A stretch of DNA of 64,000 nt from Tanypteryx hageni (GCA_028673005.1 CM054114.1:20678880-20742879), one strand, 5' to 3'. Positions 23,656 to 35,881 are shown, numbered from the stretch's first letter. The notes: generated by a model from the sequence alone, not told the origin. Numbers and translations: made by a program.

Positions 23656-24561
23656 CTTGAGGATTGGAAATCCGAGAGCCGAGGGAGTGCACCTCCTTTT
23701 CTTGATTGTTGTTGTTGAATCGCCGTCGTTGACCACCACGTAATTCCCCAGCATGCTCTCACCTTCCGGACAGCATTTCCTGACGCACGACCTCGCCTTC
23801 GAGCACCACTTGTCCGAAGGTTCGCACACGCGGATCGTCACGTCGATGGCGTCCTCCGGCCCGTCGCGTCCGTCGATGCAGATCTGCGAAGCGTCGTACG
23901 AGCGGTCGCCGATCCTCAGGGTCCCGTCCTGAATAAGGGTCATTTCCGAGGCTTCGCCGCCATGTTCTTCGTCCGAGGCGAGGGTGCCGATCAAGAGCGC
24001 GGAAAGCACCTTGATCCTTTCGCCTCCTTCCCATTCCTCCAACTTGGAAAAGTTCGCCTTTTCCGCAAAGAATTGAGCGTTTTCCGCGCTTTCGAAGGCC
24101 ACCATGCGCTCCGAGCGAGATTTTTCGCATCCACCCTTTTCGCAGCTTGTCTCCAGCGCGCTGGCGTTTGTCGCCGGGCCGTCGTCTTCTTCTTCTCCTC
24201 TCGATTCCCACCCGTCTTCTTCGAAATAAGTCTTCACGACGAGTTCGTAATCAACCAACACGCCGTCGTTGCAGTTCGGCATGCCGCGGAATCTGTCCGA
24301 ACTCTTCGGATCGCCGAATCCCTTCCACTTCGACCCCTCCTGTCCCGACGACCCTGAAAACAGGCATACCCTCCTGATGGGATTGTACGCCGACGTGTAA
24401 GGACAGCACTTGCGGGCGTTCGGGAAGAACCCGAAAGATCGATGAGGGACGATGATTTCTCGCGTGTGGTTGGCGAAGGGCGGCGTCGGCTCGGAGAAGA
24501 TTTCTCCGGAAAAAATTTCGGAAATCGAAAGGAAGAAAAGGGTCGCGCGGAGGATAAGCAT
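23656..24561 (-). CDS. Methuselah-like GPCR, first coding exon (ectodomain)
   Basis: This exon encodes 302 residues and ends exactly at a codon boundary before a GTGAG donor (23655-23651). Residues 1-19 (MLILRATLFFLSISEIFSG) look like a signal peptide. The reading frame stays open upstream to 24777, but I chose this ATG because only it gives a secretion signal. The rest is a cysteine-rich extracellular domain. KCCPYTSAYNP lies early in it. The late part has CIDGRDG, TIRVCEP, KWCSKARSC and VRKCCPEGESM, then RRCTPSALGFP. The C-x-RxCCP motif before the end is typical of methuselah-like ectodomains. The seven-transmembrane exons are not recognised in the window and probably lie below position 1. 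The exon is strikingly GC-rich for this region. A secreted orphan protein is the alternative. Confidence 0.7.
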
Positions 24562-25574
24562 TTTCAGTGTCAAGACCGCAAAGGGATCCCGACCACGCGA
24601 CTCTCCTTCTCCGACGAAGCTGGACCAAGTTCCTCCCTTGCTGCGTGAATACACAATGCGCGCGGATGCGTGCTCGGCATATGGTAGGAGAATCCCTAAG
24701 GATGACGCAGATTGTTTATGTGGGTGAGGGTGTGAGCTGGTCAACATGTGCCTCCGCAAGAGGTGTAAGGAAGCCATGTTTGCTTCAGGAGGGCACTTGC
24801 GTTTAATCTATTTCTAGGATTTTGTTTATTTTTTGGTAAATGTTGGTTTACCGTCCGCTCTTCGTGCGCTAATAAGGCGTAAAGTATATTTGATGGCACT
24901 ATGAATGAGGAAATGAGAAGGCGCTATACTGAGAGAGGCTAATTTATCTAGTAATAGCAAATTACTTGTAAGATTTACATTCGGCGATTCAAATCGTTGT
25001 TGCATGCGCTTTAAGATAGTGTACTTTTTTAAATTATTTATTTCGTTAAAAATTAAAGCGTTACCTGAATGATCATTGTTTTAGGCTCTAAAATATTTTT
25101 CAATAAAAATAATTTAATAATCTTATGTGGAAACGTTTTAGGGAACATCTAACATTAGTTTGGAATGCATAAAAGAGATCGCCCAATGTCTTCTAATAGT
25201 AACAGCTGTGTTGCCCATACTACCAACGCTAAAAAATAAAATATATTTTTACACTTTTTAAAAAATTTAAAGAAATTCATTTAGTGCAAAATAAATTTTT
25301 ACACAAAAATAAAGTTATTATTATATTTTAGGAAAACTCCCCTGATTAAGTCCAAACCGTTTTGTCTTAATTTATTTTTAAGAACTGCAAGTGGTGGTAT
25401 GCCTGCAACATGTCAACCTTAGCGATCGGCAGCAGCCGTTCGGTACATGGAAGTTTTAAGTGAGTCGGTGGAGTAAAAACGAATATAGTAAGCCATGGGA
25501 CTTATATAAAATTTATCTAAACTCTCATTAAACATCAATGAGTATTCAAATTTAGTTGTTTTTCGGAAATTGTT
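24562..25574. promoter_or_regulatory. Divergent upstream region of the Mth-like gene and TBC1D25
   Basis: About 1 kb separates the two start codons, which face away from each other. 5' untranslated sequence and promoters of both genes are expected here, but I cannot point to a TATA box or initiator with confidence. The half next to the Mth-like gene is GC-rich; the half next to TBC1D25 is AT-rich. Confidence 0.45.
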
Positions 25575-25625
25575 ATGGCAGCAATGCTAGGATACGGGAG
25601 AGAAGCGGTTCGGGTGAAAGTCAAG
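25575..25625 (+). CDS. TBC1D25: TBC1D25, exon 1 (start)
   Basis: This is the first coding exon of a TBC1 domain family member 25 (OATL1) orthologue. It encodes 17 residues ending in RVKVK and a GTATTT donor at 25626. The ATG at 25575 is supported by an in-frame TGA at 25539, with no other ATG between them. TBC1D25 proteins are Rab GTPase-activating proteins that bind autophagosome membranes and act in autophagosome-lysosome maturation; that role is family knowledge. Six exons at 25575, 25705, 25904, 28379, 54638 and 60275 join without any frame break to 278 residues. The human protein is roughly 690 residues, so most of the catalytic TBC domain lies beyond the window. Confidence 0.9.
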
Positions 25626-25704
25626 GTATTTGATTGTGAAGTTATGGTATAATTTGACATATTTCAGATTATGATTATAATTGAAAATTGTATATATGTT
25701 TTAG

Positions 25705-25814
25705 AAGTGTGAAGGCCAACTTCAGCCGGAAGACAGAAAGTTTAGCGTAGATCCTCAAATAACCTCGTTCGAGGTTCTTATTAGTATACTGGCAAAAGCT
25801 TTTGATATTAAAGG
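25705..25814 (+). CDS. TBC1D25: TBC1D25, exon 2 (PB1-like domain)
   Basis: Encodes residues 18-54 (CEGQLQPEDRKFSVDPQ, then EVLISILAKAFDIKG). The acceptor is ttttag and the donor is GTAAGA, leaving phase 2. The segment begins the PB1-like fold at the N-terminus of TBC1D25, with the basic strand from exon 1 and the first helix (SFEVLISILAKAF). Confidence 0.9.
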
Positions 25815-25903
25815 GTAAGATTTTTTTATTTAATTGAGAGTGGCATAACCTATTAAAAGTCTTTTGTAATAAACATAACTTCTGTTTTGCTTTACTATTC
25901 CAG

Positions 25904-25999
25904 GGAATTTACCGTAAGCTATCGAGTAGTTGATGATTATGGACAAGAAACATATCTCTCACTTTTGTCAGATTGGGATCTTGATGCTGCTTTTCTCAG
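25904..25999 (+). CDS. TBC1D25: TBC1D25, exon 3 (PB1-like acidic motif)
   Basis: Encodes residues 54-86: EFTVSYRVVDDYGQETYLS, then LLSDWDLDAAFLS. The acceptor is attccag and the donor is GTTTGT. The acidic stretch with WDLDAAF matches the OPCA-like part of the PB1-type domain of TBC1D25 orthologues. Confidence 0.92.
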
Positions 26000-28378
26000 G
26001 TTTGTTTTTTAATATAACTTCCTTGAAATTTTCGCAATTTATTATTCGTGTTCTTGAACTTGCAGCTATTATTTTAACGTAATTTCATCTTGAAGTTGTG
26101 ATCATTTGGATTTTCAATAAGAATGACATTCTTGTTTTGGGCTCTACCGCATTATTATTTTTCTGACAAATCTCCGTGTATATTTTTAAAGAGCAGATAA
26201 TTTGAAAGTAAGGATTTTGTATAGTGGGTGCACATGAAAACTACAGAAAGTAGATGTACTTCAATATGCCGTTTCATAATCCTTTTCATTGAAAGAGATT
26301 GACAGTATGTTCTCATTTTATGGGATTTTTGAGCTTAGTTTTGTAAAATACAGCAATAAAACCACCAATCTTTCAATATAATGCATTTTAATATAGAGAT
26401 ACATCGTTTATTGTTATAATCAATACAATCTTACTGTGAAATGTAAATGAGTTTATTTATCATGAATGGCTTTATATAGCTACTAAAGCAGCATTATCGC
26501 GATTATAGAATACTAAAAAAAGTTGCGGTTTAGTCATATTATCTTTATCCTGTGGAGTTTCCTTAAGCCTAAAATATTATCCACTAGGAGTTGAGTAGCT
26601 GAAAAGTTGAGAGAAGTGAATGATCTATTAGGGAGATATTTGTATGCATATATGTAACTTAAAGTTGATGAAATTCAACCAAATTGGGTACATATCATTA
26701 ATAGATTCTGAGGTGGTTTCCTTTTGTGAATGTTAAGAGAAATTGACTTTTATAGCGATTAGTATTATTTAATAGAGATTTTATAGAAGTTAAGCTTTAT
26801 AACTTGGCAGTTTTGTTGAAAGATAGTTGTTGGTTTATAGTCTTTTTAACACTTACTGCTGAACCCAAAGCTTTATACTCTGCTAGAAATGCCAGGCGGA
26901 TTTTTCAGCAAATAAAAGTATAGATCAGTATTTAACCTGTTTTTGAAGCAATGAGAATAGTTCAGAATGATTAATTAATGCCATCTATCAACAAAATAGA
27001 AGTTACATGCGAACAAAGAAAGCTTACATGGGATCAGCTCGTGGCAGTCCTAGCAAGGCATACTGCATCAGCCCAATCAGCTCACTGGCAGCAAAAGAGT
27101 TAATATTGTATAATTATAACATTGGGTAAATAGAATATGTTTTTGCATTTCCAAACTATCTAATCCAGGCATCATCAAACTTTTTGTTAAAAGGGCCACA
27201 TTAGGCTTTATAAACCAGTGTGTGGGCCACATACGACACTTCATATGACTGATTGCACCTCATATAAATTTAATAGAGTTAGTTTTGAGAATTTTTTTAT
27301 TGAGTAATGTATTATATGCCTATATTAGAAACATATTGTATCCACAGACTCAAAAGATTTTTAATTTAGATTTTATAAGTGATATCAAGTGACACCTCCT
27401 GCTGGAAAGTAAAAATAAGACTATGCATGTCTTCAAGAAATTGATGATGTAAAGGATGCCTGATGAAATCACATCACAGGTCTTATATGGCCTGTTGGCT
27501 GCGGGATACCCCTGATCTAGAGAAATGTGTTGGAAATAAAATTTCTTTTTATATCTATTCATTCAAGCCAGCAGTTGCATTAGCATAAGAATGGTTGGAA
27601 GAAGTTGATTATCTCAGAATACCTATCAGAGGCTTATATTTGTTGGACGTTTGAGGAGAGAGTGCAAATCAAAATTCGGTCCTTCAGAATGGACATTAAG
27701 CAGTGGGCCCCCTTGGTGCACTTTGTAAAAAGTAGGCTAATGCTGACACCAGGTATCCCTCCCTTGTGTGTGTGTGTCTGGTATGGAAGGAGTTATGCTA
27801 TAATAGTCCTAGAGGCCGATTTGCCGTAAATACAAGCAAACAAACTTATTTTGTATGAGGTATTCGGAATTATTTGTTTTAAAAGGTGATCTTTAATATG
27901 AAAAAACTTGTTGTTGGGAAAATGTTTAATACCTTATTTTATGTGGCATCTTTCTAGATATTTTGCAAACATAAATGTAAATTTGTGAAGACATTAACCT
28001 TCCTTGTGCCTTGATTGAATTGATGTAATTTTTTATTAATTTGGAAAAGCTTGTATGAATGGTACAAGACAAAATAAGTTTTCTAAAATTTATTTTGGAA
28101 TGTAATTTTAGCACTTTTATATTTGACTGAACTGGGCTACCCTAATAACATTCCAGATTTTCCATTCCAACTTATTTGAAATAATATTTATTAATGTATA
28201 TTTTCACACGAATAATTTTAAAGGAAATAGTTTCTCCTGTTTCTTTTATTCATTCTCGATTGAAAACGGATTTTATTCATGATTTGGAAACTTTTATGTT
28301 GAGCAGATTTTAAACTACAACTGAATGGTGAAAAATCTCACGTTGTTATTGCCCATTTTTCTATCTTTGACTTTTCAG
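26000..28378. other. TBC1D25 intron 3, includes a hAT MITE
   Basis: A 2.4-kb intron from GTTTGT to ttttcag. It contains the hAT MITE at 27166-27514 and a short GT run near 27767. No other coding exon is recognised. Confidence 0.7.
27166..27514. mobile_element. hAT MITE, 349 bp
   Basis: The left end is caggcatcatcaaacttttt and the right end reads inwards as caggggtatcccgcagcc. Both lead to a ggcc block (gggccacat and ggcctg), as in the CAGGGGTCCCCAAACTTT type of hAT element. The flanking octamers are atctaatc and atctagag, sharing five bases. No coding capacity. Confidence 0.6.
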
Positions 28379-28574
28379 TGCATCTGAGCCATGCCTATGT
28401 CTACGAGTTGACATGAAGAAATTCGAGGAAGGTCTTGCCCTTGATGATTGGGAAATGACCGCACCAGTTCCACACGAGATCCACCATCACCACCACCATC
28501 ATCATCTCCCGCGAATGCAGGTGGTTACGGAGACAAAGCCACAGAATCGACTTCCCGGTTTAATCCTTAATCAG
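28379..28574 (+). CDS. TBC1D25: TBC1D25, exon 4 (LIR region, histidine run, GC donor)
   Basis: Encodes residues 86-151. SEPCLCLRVDMKKFEE closes the PB1-like part. ALDDWEMTAP (W110) occupies the place of the LC3-interacting motif of vertebrate TBC1D25, recalled as EDWDIISP. Here the +3 residue is Thr instead of a hydrophobic residue. Eight histidines follow at residues 121-128, encoded by mixed CAC and CAT codons. The acceptor is ttttcag. The donor is CAG followed by GCAAGT, a GC donor otherwise perfect for U1 pairing. The joined frame with exon 5 (LILNQ then VERTFSMVQRALNL) fits the family, so the GC donor is well supported. Confidence 0.9.
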
Positions 28575-28869
28575 GCAAGTTTTTTATACTTACATTTTCC
28601 TATCAGTTAACTTTTCTGATTCAAGAAATAAAAAAATTGACTAGGAAAATGAATTTTCTTTCTTTTAAACAAATCTACTAGGGAAGGCTTTACTTTGTGA
28701 AGAGTGTCCATAAAAATAAAAGAGATTGTAATTTTCACTAAAAAAGATTACAAAGTTTTTTATTTAATTCTTTTAGGCTTTCTTCTGTTCAGGTCCCAAG
28801 ATTGTATGATTATTTTCAGTAATTATAATGCTCGAGTCAAATATATGCTTCATCAATTCTCATATAATT

Positions 28870-28960
28870 TTAAGGGAAGAACGAAACAGTCCTGGAATCG
28901 AACTCAGACTATTGTATTTCACAGTGATTACCCATATACCTCTTTAGGTGACGTTCTATT
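28870..28960 (-). repeat. tRNA T-arm-like repeat fragment
   Basis: Minus-strand block gtctgagttcgattccagg (28889-28910) resembles a tRNA T-arm with its B box. It is flanked by AT-rich repeat sequence. No full cloverleaf. Confidence 0.4.
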
Positions 28961-29888
28961 TAATACTGTTAATACTGTTAATAGTGGTTGAAATACATCC
29001 AGCCATTTTTGAATTATTTGGATTTGAATAAACTTAATGCGTACCTGGAAATGCATTCATAAGCTAAATGTTCGTAAGTTGAATTGACTTTTTCTATTAG
29101 AAACAATGTTAAATTCATTAATCTGTTCCTGAATATTTATAAAGTATCAGTTTTTTTCCTTATAAAATTCCATACTTGTTTATTTCATATAAAAAGCCTG
29201 TAACTTGACAGGAAGCTTACCTTTCAATTTATCTGTACTCTTTATTGTCCTCGGTTAATGTCGTTAATTCATTCCAGAAAATCGTGACGTAGAGTAAAGC
29301 AATGTTAAATGAATCAATATTTCCCATAAGATACCATGTTATACAATATAGCTGGTTCCAAAACCTCTTGAAAGACAAATGGACAGTATATACTATATTT
29401 TATGGAGCTTTATGGAACTACATATGATATGAATAGTATCAGAATATAAATAAATCAATATAACATTATTATTAACATAGAAATTGTGTAAAATAAACAA
29501 ATAGTATGACATGACTTCATTTCAATGCGCCCAAAATTGGAAAAGGCTGTATTTCACAATAGTACATCTTGTGGCAAGATAAAGGAACTACATAATACCA
29601 ATCTGGCAAAATGTAGTTACACAATCTATAGAGAACGATAGTTTTCACTAGAAAGTTTATAGAGAGCCATATACACTTCTGTAAGTGCATGTTCACGAGT
29701 TAAAATTGCTAGAAAAGAAATACAGCAAAAAAATTACTTCTTGCAACAGTTACTGTATGATTAATGAAAATCTAGGAGGTAAATAAAACATTTATTTTGT
29801 TGTTTTTATTGAACTGCTAGTTTCATTACGCCCAAAGAAGGATAACCACTCCATTGAGCCACAGCTGATACAAACACTGCTACCAATT

Positions 29889-30660
29889 ATTTTTACTTTC
29901 TAATATACGTAGTATATTGAGAAAGTATTGTTATTGTGAAAAAATTCGACTTCGAGATTTTGATGGAAATACATGTTTTTGGTGTCCCTGAGTCCATAAA
30001 AGTGGTTTTCGCCATGCCGTCTGTCTGTCAGTCTATTCGCGGTTCTAGGGTCCAAACGCATACATAACATCGAATGATATCTCGTATTTGTGCAACATAT
30101 CATCATTTGCAGACCCTTTTTTCATAAAAATGATACTAAACCAAAAATAAAGGGTAGTTGATTCTTGATGATTTTTTGAAAAATTTGATTTACTCAAAAA
30201 TGGCTTCAGTGGATTTGATTAAAATCAATGCAATTGTAGAGCCTGATGTCACAAATAATACTGCATAAGCCATATGTCTCTTGAAATCACTATATGGCAT
30301 CCAGTGACATTACAATGTATGCTAAGTTACTTTACCTAAGCCTTATGATGCCACACCTCCGCCGCGATCCATTCAAACCATCCATTCAAACTTCAACTCT
30401 TACTACAGTCTTACAATTAAACTAAATCAGATGATATCTCATATTTATGGATAATATCATTCATAAAAGACATTCTGAAGAGATAAATGATATTTTGCAG
30501 CAATTAAGGGTCTTGGATATTTTGAAACAAAATTCGATTTACTCAAAAATGGCTCTAAGGATTTCAATTAAAATCCATCCAAACGTACAGCCTAATGAAA
30601 TAATATTAACTAAGCCTTATGTCCCAAAAAAGTTACTATATATTGTCCAGTGGCATTATT
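29889..30660 (+). repeat. Diverged ACTTTCTCCATA-type head plus ~360-bp duplication
   Basis: The head, ttttactttctaatatacg, then ttgagaaagtattg, cgagatttt and gtctgtctgtc, matches the head of the dispersed repeat, but the rest differs. Two modules follow, starting atgatatctcgtatttgtg (30073) and atgatatctcatatttatg (30431). Both are followed by ttactcaaaaatggct and a catccagtggcatt-like stretch, so a unit of about 360 bases is duplicated. Confidence 0.5.
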
Positions 30661-33600
30661 TCAGTACAAGACGCTCAGCTCACGCATCAGAGGGAAGGGG
30701 GAACCCGGGGATTCCCTATTCGAAAATTCCATACTTCTCTTTTAATGCCACGCGCTTATTAGTGAGAGTTATTAGATGTGAGAGGTTGATGGTGTCAGTC
30801 GCTTTGGTCCTGTTGCTACGCATTATTAACATAATTGGCAGTGAATTGCCAAGCACACAGAGTTAATTTCGGGGCAAAGAGTGTAGTGAGACCAAACGTA
30901 TATAAGTGTAGGAGAAAGTTTGTGTAATGTATATTGCGTTGACTATTTCAGTAAGTCGCTAGATCATAATTTTTTGTCTCTAGAAATTTGCTAGAGAATG
31001 AACAATAATGTTCTCTACATATGAGCAGAAAAACCTGTTACATTAGGCCATAGATTGTTTTGTAACTTACATTTAGCATGAAACATTTGGTAAAAATAAA
31101 ATTTTGGGAATTTTGAAAATATGGCAGTTATCTTGCAACAAAATCTTTTCCGAATATGATGTTAGGAGAATGTTTTCCAGTCAATTTTAGCCTTATAGAT
31201 CTATATTTATATGGCTAAAATGTGCTTCCCAATGAAACCTTTCTTCCTTGATTGGTTAAACCCCACTTTATTTTGAACAAGCTCTCTCTCTCTTCCTTTA
31301 TCCTTACGACCAACAAAACCACCAATCTCATAAATGATATCCACTGTTCCAGTATTGAAGGTTATTGCTCAAATTGCAAAAAGAAAACAATAAAATAAAA
31401 AGTAACAGAAAATGAAAAGAATGTTCTGCTTATTTACATTATATTCATTTTCGTTATTCAATTTTCTTTGATGTATTTAATATGTTGAAAATGCCGTAAT
31501 TTTAGCTGATAGCTAGAATTAGTTAGATTGTTAAATCAATTTGCTAGTTTTGTAAATGGTTGCTATAGTATTATTTTAGGCGTTAGATTGAACCAAAAGT
31601 CACTACTATACCTAGTTAAAGATTCGCTGGATTGTCAACACTGGATACAAATGGCAATAAAATAGGGAGGCATTAATCACAAGTTATCCCATAAGTACAG
31701 AATAATTTGAAGTTTATAAATAGGGCACTCGGCAGATCTTTCTTTCTTTCTTGTAATGTTTCATGGAGATTAAGACAATTTTAATGACTGCTGGGGGGAC
31801 TTGGAGAAGAAGGCAATTACTACTATGTACTTCTCTTTGGATCCATTGCTACAAAATGTCACCATGCATATAATGCAAATTTAATGAAAATACATCAATC
31901 CTAAGCACGTTTCCCACTCAAATAATGCGATTCGCCGCAACTGGAGAAGCGCTGTGCAACAGATGCACACGAGAGGCATCTATGTAATATTATTTTCATG
32001 CTTTATTTCAGCGCCGAGTCTGGACGTTGCTATCTTGTATCATTGACGACATTAATTCGAATATGATAGAAATTTTTGAACGATGTTAACTTGAATCAAT
32101 ATTAATCGAAGCAATGTTAAATGTTGAATGTTCGTTAAGTCGAGGTCCACCTGTATATATGAAGTTAATGTTGGAGTACACAGTTTCCAAATGTGTTCTT
32201 TGAGATAGACAAATTTTAGTCAAATTCTCAATACCAAATTTCATCAAAATACGTCCTGCAGTTCCCGAGTTGAAATGTACATTGTAAGCTACATGTAGTT
32301 CTCCGTGTAAAGTGGTCGTAATTATCGTCCAATTTTAATCAAAATTGGAATCTGTCCACAAATTTTAGTAAAACTCCCTAATACAGATTCCAGTTGGCAA
32401 ATCTAAAAAAAGAAGAATGAGCCACGAGCACTTTGGAACCGAAGCATAAAAAAAATCCATGTTCACGTAATGACGTCACCTCAACTTTGGTAATGTATGT
32501 AACAGATGATTTAAGGACAAAGGTGGATTGACAAAACACGGCATGACAAAATATTAATTATTTGAGTTCATTTAATGTAACAATGCCGGTATGTGTTGCG
32601 TCGTTGATGGATAGCGTGAATTATTACAACTCCACTAAATAGTATTTTTTGCATCACATAATGTAAATGCACCTTAAATCGAGGCAATGTCCATCTAGGG
32701 ACGAGAATTTTGTCCCTTAAATGCAGGCAATTCACAAAATCGAGAAACAGTAAATCGGGTAATATAATACATTATTTATATGGAGCTTTGGTCAGGACCA
32801 CAAAAGAACAACCTTTAATGCAGGAAAACCTTAAATGGAGAAACCGTAAATCGGGATTCCACTTTAGTTGCATGATTTTATTTTCGATTTTTTCTTATGC
32901 TTCAAGAATTATATTTGAATTTTACAGGGTACTAACTGAAAACATGACATTACCAGAGATTCTGATTTTATTGTGAACGTTTACATACTATGTGCTATAT
33001 ATGAAGAAGGACTCCAACTTTCAGAAGTGTGTCCTGGAGGCTTCCATAAATTACCACCCAGGCAGGTGCCTGTACCAGTGTCTGATGCAATTATCCCGAC
33101 ATTCAAAATATGAAGTGCAGGACAGTGGACAAGCATGTTTTTGCTCAGAGCTGGAGCGAGAAAAATTTTGCCTGCTCCATGCTACAACCTTGGAAAAAAT
33201 TGCATGCTGAAAGCCTCAAATGTGACGGGAATTTTGGGATTAATGAAAATTAATGAAAATTAATATCTACTAGATGTCACAGTTTTCCTTTGGGGTATGC
33301 AAACTGTCATGGCAACATTCTCACTCGGGCACAATGGTTTATTTATCAAGTGAAGAAGATTACAATTGCATTAGTTTACAGTAGTGATGATGGCACCCCT
33401 AGTGGACAAGCTTAGCTCAGAGAACAACCTTTATCATTTTTACCATTTGATCAATTCTATGTACACTAGTTACTTGTAGTGTCTGCTAGGAGTCCCATAG
33501 CGTATTTCATATACCTGCATATGAGAGGGTTAAAAACAAAGATGCCACTGCCCTTGTATTTACAAAATATGTACTCAGTATTCTCAAAAATATTCTCAAA

Positions 33601-33750
33601 TTCAAATATACACCCATTAATGTCTGTAATTCACTAAATTAACTTCTAAAATTTAACTGTCAGGCATGGACAAAGATAAAGACAAAGCTGTCGTGAAAAC
33701 CTTGAATATAATTGACATGGAAGGGCAGGAAAATTCTTCATGTGTGAAAG
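30661..33750. other. Intronic stretch with decayed Tigger-like ends
   Basis: No gene recognised. At 32131-32153 ttcgttaagtcgaggtccac (ending ctg, then TA) reads like the right end of a Tigger-type element. At 32800-32870 aaccttaaatggagaaacc and taaatcgggattccac read like another. Partners are not identified. Confidence 0.4.
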
Positions 33751-34927
33751 GCCTCATGCAGTAGCGTACCAACGCCTTGGCATCGGGGCAATTGCCAAGA
33801 GCGCCAAACAGAGTACGCGAAAAAAAAATTATTTTCTTAATTTACTTTCGAAGGAAGGAGCTCAAAATTGAAACAACGGGGACGATGGTCTTATATCTGT
33901 TTCCTACCTAATATCTTCATTATTTAAGGTTAATTTCATAAACTTCTAATGAGATTTTAACCATACAGAGATAAATATTTATTTTCCAAATTCATTGTTT
34001 CAGCTTTTTAAAGTTTTATTACTTTATACCAAGGGCCTGAGCTGCGACCCACGGGAGGATTTTATCGGCATATCTTGGCTATTTAGGGTGGTAGGTCTAA
34101 GGTTTCCAAATTTTGTGACCATGTTATACTTTCATTAAGACGAAAGTAATATTAGCTGCAATCAGAAGCGAATTAGTAGTTCATGAGAAGAGGAATGCCA
34201 CTCAACGTAAATGATACAATGATTTTTCACCTTACATAGTTGCATCGCTTCTTTGAATGCTGCCTCCGTTTATGCTTCCATCATTGTTAAAGTTACAATG
34301 TCTTTAAGCTTACTTTGTCCTTCCTATGGCGAAGCTTGGTAACCTATGACTCTTTCAGGAATGAAGTTCGACTCATGATACCCAGTTTGTTTGCATTTAT
34401 CCTAGAGGTCTGGAACCGGCGACACCGGTCCATATGCACCTATTAGACTGAAAAACTGCGACATTATATTTATTTTAAAAGAGTATTTTCATCCTGAGAG
34501 TTGGATATATACAAAGTGCACGATCAACAGATTTTTGAGTTCAAAAAAGTAAGTCATGTTTTTATTTAATATTATTTTTCTATCTTTGCATAGTTAAATA
34601 ATTTCTAGTTTAATAAAAATACATTTGTTACTAATATATCACTGTACAGTTTTACAGCTTTCGGTTAAATAATACTTCCTAGGTAAATCCTGGAAATTGT
34701 GATTTATGAGATACACAAAATGTCGCTTGTCTGTATTTTGGGATACTTAAAAAAAATTATGGGATATAGCAGAAAATGTATATTTTTAAAGAAAATAACT
34801 TTTTAAAATTTTTTAAATATCAATTTATTGAAATGAGAAAAGCTTTAAATGTCATATAAATTTCGCAGATTTTTTGTAAAAACATATTAACGAAATTCTC
34901 TCTTCTTAAACCACATTGTGACGTATA

Positions 34928-35881
34928 CGTGGCCTGATTGAAAAGTTCGTACAGTAGCGCAATAATTACTAAGGAGGAATACTTACAGGCTATTCGAATT
35001 TTTCCCCTGCAAAGTAGACCCCTTGAGACTGCACACACAGATTCCAGCGGTTTTTCTACTTTTTGAAACATTCTTGGAAATTTCTTTCTTCAGTGTGTGT
35101 AGGATTTTTTTCCTGAATGACTATCAAATTGTTTTCCTTTTAGCTGAAATTTTAGTTTTGGGAAAAGGTAGAAGTCGCAAGGGGCTAAATCCGACAAATA
35201 GGGGGGTTACAGGAGTATAGAAATTTGAAATTTTTCCAGAAATTCTGTTACAAAGAGCGCACAGTGGGCCGGCGCTATTGCGTGATGAAGTACTCTTGTT
35301 ACGCCGTTTCAACCTCACCCTCTTCCGAAATCTTCCAAAACACCTTTGTGGGATTCTGTATTAGTTATTTGACTTCTTGGAGTGTATTCACGATGAACGA
35401 CACTCGAGGATTAAAAAAATACTAGCAGCATTTTCTTCACATTCGAGCGAATTTGTCAATCAGTGATCGCTGAACATGAGGTTTCGAACCCGGACGACTT
35501 TATCATCGGTTATGGAGTTCGATGGGTGACCAGAACGGGAATCGTCTTCGATAGATTCTTGGCCATCTTTAAATTTGGCATACACTTAAAAATCCCTCTC
35601 TTGTCAAGAGAATTGTCCCTGAAAGCCAATGTCAGCGGTCTCCGTAGCCGATTAACCTGTTTTGAAGCAAAATTTGATGCTAACTCTTTGTTTCAACTTT
35701 TCATTCATTTTCCACGAGCTAAAATCCGGGGAAGCGACCAAACTGAAACGCCAGAGGAAGAAGCAATGAATGGAGTTTTGTTCAGTATAAAACAGTCTTT
35801 CTGTCCTCCGAAAACCACCGATCTAACTTCACGCAGTAATCAGCAGCAGAAACACTGTACGAACTTTTCAATCACAGCTTT
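34928..35881 (-). mobile_element. Mariner remnant, transposase on minus strand
   Basis: Twenty-one-base inverted repeats around gattgaaaagttcgtacag lie at 34936-34956 and 35854-35874 and are identical. Candidate TA duplications flank them. The minus strand, in several frames, carries mariner-type blocks: a VLHHAIAPAHCAL block (usual form LHHDNAPAHTAL), a decayed PPYSPDLAP region and LRLLPFPKTKISAKRKT, then FQKVEKPLESVCAVSRG near the end. Stops and frameshifts are frequent. At about 0.95 kb it is shorter than a typical 1.3-kb mariner, so it is partly deleted as well. Confidence 0.75.

Noticed and set aside
23759..24357. Long Arg-rich minus-strand frame and overlapping plus-strand frames
   Set aside because: They are other-frame readings of the GC-rich Mth-like exon. 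Only the 23656-24561 frame has a signal peptide, family cysteines and a splice donor in phase.
24562..24777. N-terminal extension of the Mth-like protein from an upstream ATG at 24777
   Set aside because: It would add 72 residues without a signal peptide in front of a clear one. The region is more likely 5' untranslated.
28480..28510. Eight-histidine run as a vector or tag artefact
   Set aside because: It uses mixed CAC/CAT codons, sits in the middle of a conserved exon and is flanked by native sequence and introns.
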